Notes: generated by a model not told the origin, from the letters alone. A DNA stretch of 64,000 bases from Phyllobacterium sp. 21LDTY02-6 (GCF_023554255.2 NZ_JAMJWD020000004.1:248001-312000), one strand, 5' to 3'. Shown: positions 33,889 to 43,098, counted from the stretch's first letter. Made by a program: numbers and translations.

Positions 33889-35163
33889 ATGACCAATGCA
33901 CAATTGGACCTCGACTTTGTGCGCAGCCAGTTTCCCGGTCTTGATCGCGGCTGGACCTTCTTCGACAACGCCGGCGGATCGCAGATCCTCAAAGGGGCAT
34001 TGGAGCGCATAAACACGTTCTTGATAGAGAAGAATGTGCAGATCGGCGGTTCCTACGCCGTTTCCCAGGATGCGGCCAAGGCGCTTCATGAGGCGCGTAT
34101 GGCGGCCATGTATCTCGTCAACGCGCACCGGCCGGAAGAAATCGTGTTCGGCAACTCCACGACGGCACTTCTACAGAATCTCGCGCGTGCAATGGCAAGC
34201 CAACTGGCACCGGGGGACGAAATCGTCGTGACGGTCAGCGATCACGAATCCAACATCGGGCCATGGGATAGGCTGCAGGCTGCGGGCGTAATTCTCAAGA
34301 TCTGGCCGTTAAATGTGCAGACGCTGGCACTGGATATCGCCGATCTTGAGCCTCTGCTCAGCGAGCGGACCAAAATGGTCTGCATCACCCATGCGTCGAA
34401 CATTCTTGGCTCGATCAATCCGATCCGTAAGATCGCCGACTTTGTCCACGCGCGCGGCATCAAACTGTGCGTCGATGCCGTGGCCTATGCGCCGCACAGG
34501 GCAATTGACGTCCAGGCTTTTGACGCTGACTACTATGTCTTCAGCCTCTACAAGACGTTCGGCCCGCACTACGCTGTAATGTATGGAAGATACGACTTGC
34601 TGCTGCAGCTCGACACTCTCTATCACTACTTCTACGGCAAGGATAAAGTGCCCGGCAAGCTCGAACCCGGAAACCCGAACTACGAACTGGCCTATTCGAC
34701 CTGCGGTATTGTCGATTATCTGTGCGAACTTGGCTCGCGCCTCGGGAAAACTGGCGGCACTCGCGAGAAGATTGAAGGCGCCTTCGAAGCGATCACGCAG
34801 CAGGAAGATGCGCTCACAGAAAGGCTGCTCTCCTATCTGCGATCACGCAACGACTGTCGGATAATTGGGCAGCCGTTCAACCGCGATAGCCAGCGCGTGG
34901 CAACGATTTCGTTCCGCTTCGACGGGCGTGATGCAGCTGAAATCTGCAAAGCGATCGATGAAGAGAAGATCGCCGTTCGGTTCGGCGATTTCCACTCCCG
35001 CCGTCTCGCCGAATACCTGGCTATTACAGATCGGGGCGGCGTGCTGCGCGTTTCGATGGTGCACTATAACACCCTCGAGGAGGTAGACCGTCTGACCGCT
35101 GCGCTGGATCGCATCCTGTCTGCCGGCGACGGGACAGATACGGAACTCCATCGTGCCGGATGA
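33889..35163 (+). CDS. Class V aminotransferase-fold PLP enzyme (VC1184-type, cysteine-desulfurase-like)
   Basis: A 424-residue fold-type I enzyme. FFDNAGGSQ near residue 24, the PLP-stacking His119 in SDHES, Asp196 in CVDAVAYAPH and the Schiff-base Lys222 in SLYKTFGPH are visible. The C-terminal segment that carries the catalytic Cys in true desulfurases (R-x-G-x-x-C) reads VRFGDFHS here, with no cysteine. The overall pattern is that of the VC1184 subfamily, of unproven function. Placed behind an amino-acid ABC transporter under a GntR regulator, a lyase, deaminase or aminotransferase acting on the imported compound is more likely than sulfur transfer. Confidence 0.85.
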   Translation: MTNAQLDLDFVRSQFPGLDRGWTFFDNAGGSQILKGALERINTFLIEKNVQIGGSYAVSQDAAKALHEARMAAMYLVNAHRPEEIVFGNSTTALLQNLARAMASQLAPGDEIVVTVSDHESNIGPWDRLQAAGVILKIWPLNVQTLALDIADLEPLLSERTKMVCITHASNILGSINPIRKIADFVHARGIKLCVDAVAYAPHRAIDVQAFDADYYVFSLYKTFGPHYAVMYGRYDLLLQLDTLYHYFYGKDKVPGKLEPGNPNYELAYSTCGIVDYLCELGSRLGKTGGTREKIEGAFEAITQQEDALTERLLSYLRSRNDCRIIGQPFNRDSQRVATISFRFDGRDAAEICKAIDEEKIAVRFGDFHSRRLAEYLAITDRGGVLRVSMVHYNTLEEVDRLTAALDRILSAGDGTDTELHRAG

Positions 35164-35191
35164 GAAACCGCTACATTGAGGCCGGCTCAAT

Positions 35192-36130
35192 TCATCCGTT
35201 TAGAACGCCTGCAGCGTCAAGTGCGTCAGCAAGCGCGGCCCTCTCGGCGGGATCGAGCACCGCTATGGGTATTCTCGACGTGACAGACTGGAGCCGGCCG
35301 AGAATCTGAAGGCAAGTCTTGATCCTCAAAGCCGCGAGATGGCCCGGCGCACCGTAGATCGTACGCCCGAGACGGTAAAGCCGGTCGTGAATCTGGCGGC
35401 CGGTCGAAAGATCTCCCCGGATGACGGCTCGATCGAGCTCAACGATCATCTCGGGAACCACCGCTGCAAGGCTGACAAGGCTCCCTTCGCTTCCGATCGC
35501 AAAGCAGGGAAAGAGATGCTCGTCGCCCGATGCCATGACAGCGACATCCGGCCGCAACTGCCGGGAAAGCCTTCGTGTGGCGTCATAGGCGGCGGTTTCC
35601 CAGCTCCCCTCCTTTATTCCCACGACGCTCTCGATTTCCAGCAGTCGCGCCAAAACCCTCTCGGAGAACGCCGTCTTGCCGGCACTGACCGAACCCTGGA
35701 ACAGGAACAGCGGCAGACCACTTGCCTGCGCAACCGCGCGGTGATGCTCCACCACCAGACGCTCGTCGGCGCCAAGCGCCCATGAAAATGGTGGAAACAC
35801 CATCACCGCGTCGGCCCCGGCGCGGGCGGCATCCGCAGCCATTGCAGCAGCGATGTCGGTGCGCTCGCAATTGATCCCGGCAACGACCAGACTGTCGCCG
35901 CACACAGCCCTCGCCGTTTCGATGACGAGCACACTCTCGGCCCGGTCGAGTGCCAGATTTTCGCCGGCATGGCCATTGACGAGCAGACCTCGCATCCCAT
36001 CCGTGCCGGATACGAACGCCAGGTGCGCTGCGAGCTGGTCCGTGTCAATCTCACCGTCGCCGATCATCGGACATATGGTCGAGGCAAACACGCCACCGAA
36101 CGCGTGGCTTCGTTCCGCTGTCTGCACCAT
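35192..36130 (-). CDS. Dihydrodipicolinate synthase (DapA)-family lyase
   Basis: A 312-residue TIM-barrel class I lyase from ATG 36130 (MVQTAERSHAFGG), with AGGAAG just upstream. The Schiff-base Lys173 is in VVGIKEGS. The substrate-carboxylate motif is NGHAGE (residues 52-57) in place of G-T-T-G-E. The catalytic Tyr of DapA is replaced (LFLFQGS, Phe144). It is thus not a lysine-pathway enzyme but an aldolase, dehydratase or deaminase of a 2-oxo acid. It is the last gene of the fourteen-gene minus-strand group, next to the hydantoinase. A second family member with the same NGHAGE motif is at 41698. Confidence 0.85.
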   Translation of the reverse strand: MVQTAERSHAFGGVFASTICPMIGDGEIDTDQLAAHLAFVSGTDGMRGLLVNGHAGENLALDRAESVLVIETARAVCGDSLVVAGINCERTDIAAAMAADAARAGADAVMVFPPFSWALGADERLVVEHHRAVAQASGLPLFLFQGSVSAGKTAFSERVLARLLEIESVVGIKEGSWETAAYDATRRLSRQLRPDVAVMASGDEHLFPCFAIGSEGSLVSLAAVVPEMIVELDRAVIRGDLSTGRQIHDRLYRLGRTIYGAPGHLAALRIKTCLQILGRLQSVTSRIPIAVLDPAERAALADALDAAGVLNG

Positions 36131-36170
36131 GGCGCTTCCTGTACTTTCCTGGCATTGGATGTCCGGCATG

Positions 36171-37580
36171 TCAGTTGCCCACATATTCGCTGACACCGCG
36201 CGAGATAATCTGACCATGGCCCGGTTCTCCAAGCACCTGTCCATCGCGGTAGACGAGTTTGCCACGGACAAAGGTAGCAACCGGCCAGCCCTTGACCTCG
36301 AAACCTTCCCACGGGGTGTAGTCTGCGCCGTGATGCAGGATCTCCTGTCGCAGCGTCTCCTTGCGATTCGGATCCCAGAGGCAAATGTCGGCGTCAAAAC
36401 CAATGCCGATCGAGCCCTTGCGCGGATAGAGCCCATACATGCGGGCATGGTTGGTCGCCGACAGAGCAACGAAAGCCTGTGGCGTGATCCGCCCTTTCGA
36501 TATGCCTTCCGAAAACAGGATGGGCAGCCGCGTCTCTACACCGGGTATGCCATTCGGCACCCAGCGGAACGAGGACCGGGCCTTGGGATTGAGCTTGCCT
36601 TGCGGTGAATCGTATCGGAAGGGGCAATGATCCGATGAAAATGTCTGGAACACGCCCTGCGACAGGCCTTCCCAGATCGCCTTCTGGCTCATCACATCGC
36701 GAGGTGGCGGCGAGCACACATATTTGGCGCCCTCCATATCGAGTCCATCGAGGTCTTCCGCGGTAAGCGTAATGTATTGCGGGCAGGTCTCGGCATAGAC
36801 CTTGAGACCCCGCTGCTGTGCCCAGCGCACCTGTTCCATGGCCTCGGCGCCCGAGACATGGACGATCATGATCGGGACATCGACCAGTTGTGCATGGCTG
36901 ATCGCGCGGTGTGCTGCTTCGCGCTCGACGACTTCAGGGCGCGAGACGGCATGGTAGAACGGCGCAACCTTGCCCTCCTGTTCCAGGCGTTCGGCCAGGA
37001 AGCGGATGGTATCGTAGCCCTCGCAATGGACCATGACGAGTGCTTTCTCGCGTCGCGCAACGTCGAAGACGGCCAGCAATTCGCGATCGTTGAGCACGAG
37101 GTCGTCATAGGTCATGAAGACCTTGAACGAGGTATATCCGTCTTTCACCAGCGCCGGCAGTTCCTGGCCGAGCACCGCTGGCGTCGGATCGGAAATGATG
37201 AGATGAAAACTCGTATCGATGAAACACTGGTTCTCCGCCAGCTTGCGGTAGTCCTCGACAGATTGCCGCAGCGACTGGCCGCGCTTCTGCAGCGCGAAGG
37301 ACATGACGGTGGAATTGCCCCCTGCCGCCGCCGAGGCGGTCGCGGAAGCGAAGTCATCCGCCATAACGATATCGGGCCCGGAATCCTGGGCGATATGCAC
37401 GTGACTGTCGATGCCCCCGGGCATGACCCAGAGGCCTTCGGCATCGATTTCCTGCCGCGCACCGGTGATCTCGTTCGAGATGGCGACGATCCGGCCATCG
37501 GCAATACCGACGTCGCCCCTGTACATGTCGCTCGCAGTGACGATCGTCCCGCCGCGGATCGCAAGATCCAATTCGCTCAT
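36171..37580 (-). CDS. Dihydropyrimidinase / hydantoinase-family amidohydrolase
   Basis: A 469-residue cyclic amidohydrolase. The metal site is complete: His60 and His62 (GGIDSHVHI), the carbamylatable Lys153 (SFKVFMTY), His185 (VHCEGYD), His241 (VHVSG) and Asp317 (FSSDHCPF). It hydrolyses cyclic amides such as hydantoins, dihydropyrimidines or allantoin-like rings in the cytoplasm. The gene lies between the DUF3830 gene and a DapA-type lyase gene with 30- and 40-base gaps. It probably opens a ring in the compound imported by the ABC transporter at 38832-41277. Specificity cannot be read off. Confidence 0.92.
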   Translation of the reverse strand: MSELDLAIRGGTIVTASDMYRGDVGIADGRIVAISNEITGARQEIDAEGLWVMPGGIDSHVHIAQDSGPDIVMADDFASATASAAAGGNSTVMSFALQKRGQSLRQSVEDYRKLAENQCFIDTSFHLIISDPTPAVLGQELPALVKDGYTSFKVFMTYDDLVLNDRELLAVFDVARREKALVMVHCEGYDTIRFLAERLEQEGKVAPFYHAVSRPEVVEREAAHRAISHAQLVDVPIMIVHVSGAEAMEQVRWAQQRGLKVYAETCPQYITLTAEDLDGLDMEGAKYVCSPPPRDVMSQKAIWEGLSQGVFQTFSSDHCPFRYDSPQGKLNPKARSSFRWVPNGIPGVETRLPILFSEGISKGRITPQAFVALSATNHARMYGLYPRKGSIGIGFDADICLWDPNRKETLRQEILHHGADYTPWEGFEVKGWPVATFVRGKLVYRDGQVLGEPGHGQIISRGVSEYVGN

Positions 37581-37610
37581 GGCACACTCCCCGTTGTCTA
37601 TCCAGTTTAC

Positions 37611-38024
37611 TCAGATGCGTTCGAAGGCAATCGATTGGGCGCCTTCCCACAAAACCTTGGTTCCGATGTTGATCAGGCGTTCCTGCCCTTCAATGATCGT
37701 CAGAAAGTGGTTGCCGGCGAGCTGCCCCGCCATGCTGGCGAAATTGACCCGGCCATAGGCCAGCAGAATTTCCGTTTCACTGACGCCGCCGGGATAAAGA
37801 ATGATTTCACCGGGCGACGGATAGCTCGTGGCGTTCTCGAAGGGAACATCGAAATTCATGTCGCCCAGCGGCATCCAGACCCCCTGCCCACTCCAGCGCA
37901 CATGAATGACGCGTTCGGCAAACGGCAATCGGGACAGGAAACTCCCGCAAGTGGCGGGCGCCTTTTCCATTTCCAGCCGGGCGGGAAACACCTCTCCGGC
38001 AATGGTGATCTTCAATTCGGTCAA
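37611..38024 (-). CDS. DUF3830 cyclophilin-like protein
   Basis: A 137-residue protein starting at TTG 38024, which overlaps the stop of the upstream aldolase gene (TTGA) and has AAGGAAG 6 bases upstream. Sequence marks are APATCGSFLSRLPF at the start, HVRWSGQGVWMPLG, YPGGVSETEILLAYG and a final NIGTKVLWEGAQ: the cyclophilin-like fold of DUF3830/DUF3124-type small proteins. These commonly sit beside hydantoinases and amidohydrolases, but no activity is established. It is probably a substrate-binding or isomerase-like helper. An ATG start is not available nearby. Confidence 0.78.
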   Translation of the reverse strand: MTELKITIAGEVFPARLEMEKAPATCGSFLSRLPFAERVIHVRWSGQGVWMPLGDMNFDVPFENATSYPSPGEIILYPGGVSETEILLAYGRVNFASMAGQLAGNHFLTIIEGQERLINIGTKVLWEGAQSIAFERI

Positions 38025-38779
38025 GATATTCTTCCTTGTTCCAACAGATGTCGGGTCGCTCTGGCGCAGTCGGTCGCTGCGTCGGTCAGCAGGTTGATTT
38101 CGTTGGTTGCGACGATCAATCCGGCGCCGAGCGAGATGGCATGCGAGGACAGCAACGCGGCCGGCACGCCCATGACCCCGAACTCCTTGCCTCCCCTTGT
38201 GGCGGCCGCAGCCACCCGCGCAAAAGCGCCGATGACCTCCGGGTGCGTGAGATCGGCGGTATGGCCGAGGGACTGGGCAAGATCCTGCGAACCAATGATC
38301 AGTCCGTCCAGGCCATCGATTGCGCCAATGTCCTCGACGTCCGCCAGCGCCTGCGCGCTTTCGATCATGGCGTAAATCCTGAACTCGCGCTCGCAAGCCT
38401 CGATCAGATCCGTTGCCGGTACCGGCCGGAAAGACGCTGCGATCACCGGGCTCGGCAGCGACCGGTTGCCTTTCGGCGGAAACCTCAGCCTGTCGACGAT
38501 CGCTCGCGCCTCGGCCAGACTATCGACATGCGGGACGATGATGGCCTGAGCGCCGCAATCTGCGGCCCGCGTGAGGTGGTCGGAGGATCCCTTCGGCACC
38601 CGCACATGAACGGGAAAACCAGACATGCGGCCCGTAACGCAAAGGGTCGCCACCTCGCCGAGAGACATGGCGCCATGTTCCATGTCGGCGACCAGGAAAT
38701 CGAAGCCCGCCTCGCGGGCAACCGCCAGGATCTCAACGCTTCGAAACACGCAGGCGGCCATGCCGAGCGCTACACTCAT
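38021..38779 (-). CDS. HpcH/HpaI-family aldolase
   Basis: A 252-residue class II pyruvate-type aldolase from ATG 38779 (MSVALGMAACVFRS). Metal ligands are expected in MIESAQAL (Glu) and in the later GSQDLAQSLG (Asp). The catalytic Arg is in HVRVPKGSS and VADMEHGAMS is the usual opening strand. Such enzymes cleave 4-hydroxy-2-oxo acids or beta-hydroxyacyl-CoA esters. It couples to the DUF3830 gene by a four-base overlap, and lies 52 bases below the ABC ATPase gene. Confidence 0.9.
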   Translation of the reverse strand: MSVALGMAACVFRSVEILAVAREAGFDFLVADMEHGAMSLGEVATLCVTGRMSGFPVHVRVPKGSSDHLTRAADCGAQAIIVPHVDSLAEARAIVDRLRFPPKGNRSLPSPVIAASFRPVPATDLIEACEREFRIYAMIESAQALADVEDIGAIDGLDGLIIGSQDLAQSLGHTADLTHPEVIGAFARVAAAATRGGKEFGVMGVPAALLSSHAISLGAGLIVATNEINLLTDAATDCARATRHLLEQGRIS

Positions 38780-38831
38780 CTGCTTTTCCCCGTCAAATAC
38801 TTCATTGCAAGAATGCGGACGCAGCCCGCCA

Positions 38832-39605
38832 TTAGTGGATGATCTGATCAAGGAAATGACGGGCCCGTTCGCTCTGCGGCGCGGTGAAGAACTGTTCCGG
38901 CGGCGCCTGTTCGATGATGCGTCCCTTGTCCATGAACACGACACGGTCGGCGACCTCGCGGGCAAAGCCCATTTCATGCGTCACACAGATCATCGTCATG
39001 CCGTCACCCACAAGGGCCTTCATCGTTTCCAGCACTTCCTTGACCATTTCAGGATCGAGGGCCGAGGTGGGCTCGTCGAACAGCATGACCTTCGGCTGCA
39101 TGCACAGGGCACGGGCGATAGCCACGCGCTGCTGTTGGCCACCGGAGAGCTGTGCGGGAAACTTGCCGGCCTGGTCCGCGATGTGAACGCGCTCGAGCAG
39201 CGCGTGTGCACGAAGCTCGGCATCCTTGCGAGACAGACCATGCGCCGACATCGGCGCAAGAACGCAGTTTTCCAGAATGGTCATGTGCGGAAACAGATTG
39301 AAGCTTTGGAAGACCATTCCTGTCTCGCGCCGCACCCGATCAATCGAACGGGCGTCATGCTGCAGTTCGATACCATTGACGAAAATCAAGCCGTCATCAT
39401 GCTTCTCGATGTGATTGATACAACGGATCAGCGTGGATTTTCCGGAGCCGGAGGGTCCACATATGACGATACGCTCGCCCTTTTCCACCGTCAGGTCCAC
39501 TTCCGTCAGCGCGGTAAAATCACCATAGCGCTTGTAGACGGCTTCCATGCGCAAGGCGTAGCGGTCGGTTATCACCGGGCTTTCGGGTCGAGTAACGGAG
39601 TTCAT
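38832..39605 (-). CDS. Polar amino-acid ABC transporter ATP-binding protein
   Basis: A 257-residue GlnQ-type ATPase starting at ATG 39605 ([10 protein letters not shown]). Walker [33 protein letters not shown] and [13 protein letters not shown] are present. It is the third such ATPase in the window and closely similar in layout to the one at 33121. It follows the permease gene by 22 bases. Confidence 0.94.
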   Translation of the reverse strand: MNSVTRPESPVITDRYALRMEAVYKRYGDFTALTEVDLTVEKGERIVICGPSGSGKSTLIRCINHIEKHDDGLIFVNGIELQHDARSIDRVRRETGMVFQSFNLFPHMTILENCVLAPMSAHGLSRKDAELRAHALLERVHIADQAGKFPAQLSGGQQQRVAIARALCMQPKVMLFDEPTSALDPEMVKEVLETMKALVGDGMTMICVTHEMGFAREVADRVVFMDKGRIIEQAPPEQFFTAPQSERARHFLDQIIH

Positions 39606-39627
39606 CGCAAACCTGCCTTTCTGAAAG

Positions 39628-40329
39628 TCAGCGCCGTTTGGCGGGAGTGGATTTGGCATTGCGGTCGAGCGACCGTCCGAAATGATGTTCCAGGCGCTGC
39701 TGCACCAGATCCCATATCGAAACCAGGAGCAGGTAGTAGACCGCAGCCGCTGCATAGACTTCGAGGATCTGGAAATTCTCCTGCATCAGCATATCGCTAC
39801 GCCGCATGATCTCCTCGACCGAGATGACGGAAGCCAGCGATGTTGCTTTCAGCAGTGAATTGACCGAATTGCCGAACGGCGGAATCATCAGTCGAAACGC
39901 CTGAGGCAGCATCACGCGCCAGAAGATCGTGCGCCGCGGAACGCTGAGTGCCCAGGCAGCCTCACGCTGTCCCTGCGGCACCGACATGAAGCCGCTGCGA
40001 ATGATTTCAGCGAGATACGACGCCTCGTGCAGGATAAGCCCCACCAGAGCCGAGCCGGTTACGCCGAGCTTGATGCCAAGCTGCGGCAGACCGGTGTAGA
40101 TGACGACCAGCTGGATCAGAAGCGGTGTGCCCCGGAAGAACCAGATGTAGAAACGCGCAAAGCCGTAGAGCAACAAGTTCGGCGACATTCGCATCAGTGC
40201 GATAATCATGCCCAATATCAGGCCGCCGACGACACCGGCCAGGGCCAGTCCGATGGTGACGCGGACGCCACCCAATAGGAAATAGTTGAAGAGGTAGTCG
40301 ACAAATGCCGCCGGATCAAAATAGCGCAT
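39628..40329 (-). CDS. Polar amino-acid ABC transporter permease
   Basis: A 233-residue HisM/GlnP-type permease from ATG 40329 ([12 protein letters not shown]), with AGGAG 6 bases upstream. The coupling loop [25 protein letters not shown] is near residue 140, followed by [14 protein letters not shown] single permease serves this transporter. Confidence 0.92.
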   Translation of the reverse strand: MRYFDPAAFVDYLFNYFLLGGVRVTIGLALAGVVGGLILGMIIALMRMSPNLLLYGFARFYIWFFRGTPLLIQLVVIYTGLPQLGIKLGVTGSALVGLILHEASYLAEIIRSGFMSVPQGQREAAWALSVPRRTIFWRVMLPQAFRLMIPPFGNSVNSLLKATSLASVISVEEIMRRSDMLMQENFQILEVYAAAAVYYLLLVSIWDLVQQRLEHHFGRSLDRNAKSTPAKRR

Positions 40330-40437
40330 GTACAGCTCCTGTAGGGCACGCGGCACGAAAGTTCGATGCCGTTGAAGGCCTCAAATCCGCGCGTCTCGCG
40401 GTGGTTGATTACCGGGACGCGCGGGAGCGGATTGCGA

Positions 40438-41277
40438 TCAAGTCGGACCGGGGCCGGCGATCTCGACCGGCTCGTCGTCGTTGAGCGGCGTCAATCCGAA
40501 CTTGTCGAAAAGCGCCTTGTAGCTGCCGTCGGCCCGCATTTCGGTCGTGGCCTTGACGACAGCTTCGGCCACGGCCTTGTTGCGGAAGGACATTGCCGTG
40601 CGGGCCGCACCGAGGCCGGACAACACTTCCTTCACCCTTCCCTTGCTCACCAGATCGCGCGCGACACTGTCCACCAACAGCGCATTGTCGGTCTGCCCCG
40701 CGAGCAGGGCGCTGACAACATTGGTGGCGGTCGGGAATGTGCGCATTTCAACTGCCGTTGTGCCCTTGGCGACACTTTCGTCGCTGAACTTCTTGAGCCA
40801 GTTCATCTGGTAGGTGCTGACCTCGACTGCCGAGGACTTGCCAAGCAGTTCCTCGGGGCTGGAATAGGTGGCGGCACTGTCCGGTGCGACGACCACGGAG
40901 ACCGACTGGCGACCATTCGGAACCAGATACATCAGCTTGGAACGTTCCTCGGTCCAGAACATGCCGGTGTTCATCCCGTCGATGCGGCCGGCGGCCATGC
41001 CTGGGATCATCGCCGGGAAGTCCATACGGACAAGCTCGACCGGCATGCAGAGGCGTTTCGACAGCTCGGCCGCCATCTCGACATTAAGGCCCTGCAACTT
41101 GCCATCCTTGTCAACGAATTGCTGCGGCGGATTGGTCGGGTTGATCGATAGCTGCAGCTTGCCTTTTTCGACAAGGTTTTCATCGCTGATGACCGGCGCA
41201 GTACAGGCTGCGTTGGCGGCGACTGGTGAAAGTAACAGGGCGGCGAAGGCACTTGCCAGCATTAGGGATTTCATCAT
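40438..41277 (-). CDS. Polar amino-acid ABC transporter substrate-binding protein
   Basis: A 279-residue periplasmic protein with signal peptide MKSLMLASAFAALLLSPVAANAA. The mature region has LSINPTNPPQQFVDKDGKLQGLNVEMAAELSKRL, the amino-acid-binding family-3 pattern. It belongs to the transporter with 39628 and 38832. Gaps of 108 bases (to the permease) and 113 bases (to the upstream small protein) leave room for internal control. Confidence 0.92.
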   Translation of the reverse strand: MMKSLMLASAFAALLLSPVAANAACTAPVISDENLVEKGKLQLSINPTNPPQQFVDKDGKLQGLNVEMAAELSKRLCMPVELVRMDFPAMIPGMAAGRIDGMNTGMFWTEERSKLMYLVPNGRQSVSVVVAPDSAATYSSPEELLGKSSAVEVSTYQMNWLKKFSDESVAKGTTAVEMRTFPTATNVVSALLAGQTDNALLVDSVARDLVSKGRVKEVLSGLGAARTAMSFRNKAVAEAVVKATTEMRADGSYKALFDKFGLTPLNDDEPVEIAGPGPT

Positions 41278-41390
41278 GTTCTATCTCCGGAGTTGTGAAA
41301 CCTTGAATTCAGGTCTTTTCTTGTTTTTATTCCTTGTTCCGTGGCCACTCTCCCCAAGTGGCAACGGCCTAAGCACGTGGCACCCGCCGC

Positions 41391-41693
41391 TCAGTCGATC
41401 GAACGAAGCTGGATGCGGGTAAAGTTCCTGACATGAGGCTCAAAGGGACCGAAGCCCTTGACCCTGAGAAATTCGGGGGTCTCGAATGCCCACCGGCCTG
41501 CCACTTGGTAGACTGCAGCGTAACGAGGCCCGTCCCCGACGGATATATAGCGCTTGGCGGATAGCCAGCCGGGACAGGCAAGCAAGTCCGGAAAATGCGT
41601 CTCGACATACCAGTTGTTGAATGCAACCTCGTGTTCAGGATCGATGTCGACCCGCACGATATGGGTGAAAGCCTCCTCGTCCGTCATCGTCAT
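41391..41693 (-). CDS. Small ferredoxin-fold (dimeric alpha-beta barrel-like) protein
   Basis: A 100-residue protein beginning MTMTDEEAFTHIVRVDIDPEHE. The pattern of a first strand, EVAFNNWYVETHFPDLLACPGWLSAKRY, then YAAVYQVAG, is that of EthD/ABM-like dimeric barrels that bind or isomerise small substrates. The family is not recognised with certainty. The gene lies 4 bases below the DapA-type gene and is surely in the same operon. Confidence 0.7.
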   Translation of the reverse strand: MTMTDEEAFTHIVRVDIDPEHEVAFNNWYVETHFPDLLACPGWLSAKRYISVGDGPRYAAVYQVAGRWAFETPEFLRVKGFGPFEPHVRNFTRIQLRSID

Positions 41694-41697
41694 CTCG

Positions 41698-42651
41698 TCA
41701 GCACACGCGTATGTCGCCGGCCCTGCGGGCGGCTTCCACGACAGTTGCGATATTTGCAGCGATATCCACCTCGGTCGGCATCATCGGCGGCCTCGGCGCG
41801 GCATTCTGGATCACCCCCAGTGCTTTGAGACCGGCCTTCATGCGGGTATGCATGTCGATCAACGGCGACGGTCCGTAGATGGCGCGAACGATCGGGTAGA
41901 GCCGTTCGTTGACGGCCCGCATCGAGGCAAGGTCGCCGGCAGCGCTTGCCTGCCACAATTCAGCGAAAAGGTGCGGCGCGAGGCTGCCGAGGCCCGAGAG
42001 AATCCCGTCGGCGCCGACAGCCATCTGCGGCAGGAACCAGTTATAGTTCGATGCAAGGATCGACACATCCGGGCTTGCCTTTTTCACGGCCCGCCAGTTC
42101 TCGTCATAGGCAAGCATCGTGTCGCTGCCTTCCTTGATGGCGATCACGCCCTCGATCGCCGCCAGTTCACACAGCGTTTCGGTCGAATAGCCGTAGCCGG
42201 AAGCAACGGGATACTGGAAGAGCGAGACCGGTATGCCGATCGCTTCGGAAACTGCGCGTACATAGGCAACCGGTGCCCGCGAAGTGGCTGAAGCGCCGCC
42301 GCCGAGCGGACCCGGCGGGAACAGGACGGCACAATCTGCCCCGGCGTCCTCGGCCATCTTCGCCTCCGCGATCGCTTCGGCGGTGGAGGTCGCAATGATA
42401 CCGGCCAGGAGCGGCTTATGCGGAATATGTGCACGGGTGCGCTCCACCACCTCACGGCGCTCGGCAACGGTCAGCAGGCCGCCTTCGCCGGCGTGGCCAT
42501 TGACGAGTGCGGCGGTCACCCCGTCCGGCGCCACGCAATAGTCGAGCACGTATGAATAATCGTCCCAATCGATCGAAAAATCTTCGCGATAGGGCAGAAG
42601 CGTCGCGACAGTCAGGCCTTTCAGATCCGGTATCTTCATCATCGTCCTCAT
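41698..42651 (-). CDS. Dihydrodipicolinate synthase (DapA)-family lyase
   Basis: A 317-residue class I TIM-barrel lyase. Starts at 42651, 42642 and 42639 are all possible. The Schiff-base Lys173 is in IAIKEGSD and the carboxylate motif is NGHAGE (51-56). FQYP (145-148) differs from the YNVP of DapA. It shares NGHAGE and an AIYGPSP-like C-terminal segment with the protein at 35192, so the two are diverged paralogues in the same gene group. The likely reaction is an aldol cleavage, dehydration or deamination of a 2-oxo acid. It lies between the hydratase-like genes and the small barrel protein gene. Confidence 0.85.
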   Translation of the reverse strand: MRTMMKIPDLKGLTVATLLPYREDFSIDWDDYSYVLDYCVAPDGVTAALVNGHAGEGGLLTVAERREVVERTRAHIPHKPLLAGIIATSTAEAIAEAKMAEDAGADCAVLFPPGPLGGGASATSRAPVAYVRAVSEAIGIPVSLFQYPVASGYGYSTETLCELAAIEGVIAIKEGSDTMLAYDENWRAVKKASPDVSILASNYNWFLPQMAVGADGILSGLGSLAPHLFAELWQASAAGDLASMRAVNERLYPIVRAIYGPSPLIDMHTRMKAGLKALGVIQNAAPRPPMMPTEVDIAANIATVVEAARRAGDIRVC

Positions 42652-42659
42652 GCTGCTTC

Positions 42660-43094
42660 TCAGGCCCCCGTTTTCTTGCGGGGGAATTTCAGCGTTGCTT
42701 CGGCCTTCAGCACTTCCAGCCCCTCGGTATTGCGGGCACTCGCCTGCCAGATGATCGTGCGGTTCTCCTCCCGTTTCTCGGCGATCCAGACCTCGAAGGT
42801 GATGGTGTCGCCATAGACCACAGGCCCGGTAAACCAGAAGCGATCTTCGATGGAGATACCGACCACGCCGACAAGTTCGCTCGTCAATATGCTGGTGCAG
42901 AGGCCCGCGACCATGATGCCGGGCGCCAGGCGTTTGCCGAAGCGCGTTGCGCCCGCATAGACCTCGTCGACATGAACGGGACCGAAATCACCGGTCGCCG
43001 CGATATAGAGCGCACCATCGGCCTCGGTGATCGTCTTGGATATCGCTGTCCTGTCTCCGACATTCAGGTCGTCGAAGGATTTGAAGTCGTACAT
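42660..43094 (-). CDS. MaoC-like (R)-hydratase subunit with catalytic Asp/His
   Basis: A 144-residue single-hotdog protein from ATG 43094 (MYDFKSFDDLNVG). The hydratase motif GDFGPVHVD is present, giving catalytic Asp36 and His41, followed by RFGKRLAPGIMVAGL. MaoC-type hydratases add water to trans-2-enoyl-CoA. Its partner is probably the next gene upstream (43099), which has lost these residues, making a heterodimer. The gap between the genes is 4 bases. Confidence 0.87.
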   Translation of the reverse strand: MYDFKSFDDLNVGDRTAISKTITEADGALYIAATGDFGPVHVDEVYAGATRFGKRLAPGIMVAGLCTSILTSELVGVVGISIEDRFWFTGPVVYGDTITFEVWIAEKREENRTIIWQASARNTEGLEVLKAEATLKFPRKKTGA

Positions 43095-43098
43095 CGGC

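Noticed and set aside
33889-35163. Annotation as cysteine desulfurase (sufS/iscS)
   Set aside because: The C-terminal catalytic cysteine region lacks cysteine, and no iron-sulfur assembly genes are near.
35192-36130. dapA for lysine biosynthesis
   Set aside because: The catalytic Tyr and the GTTGE motif are altered and the gene lies in a catabolic operon.
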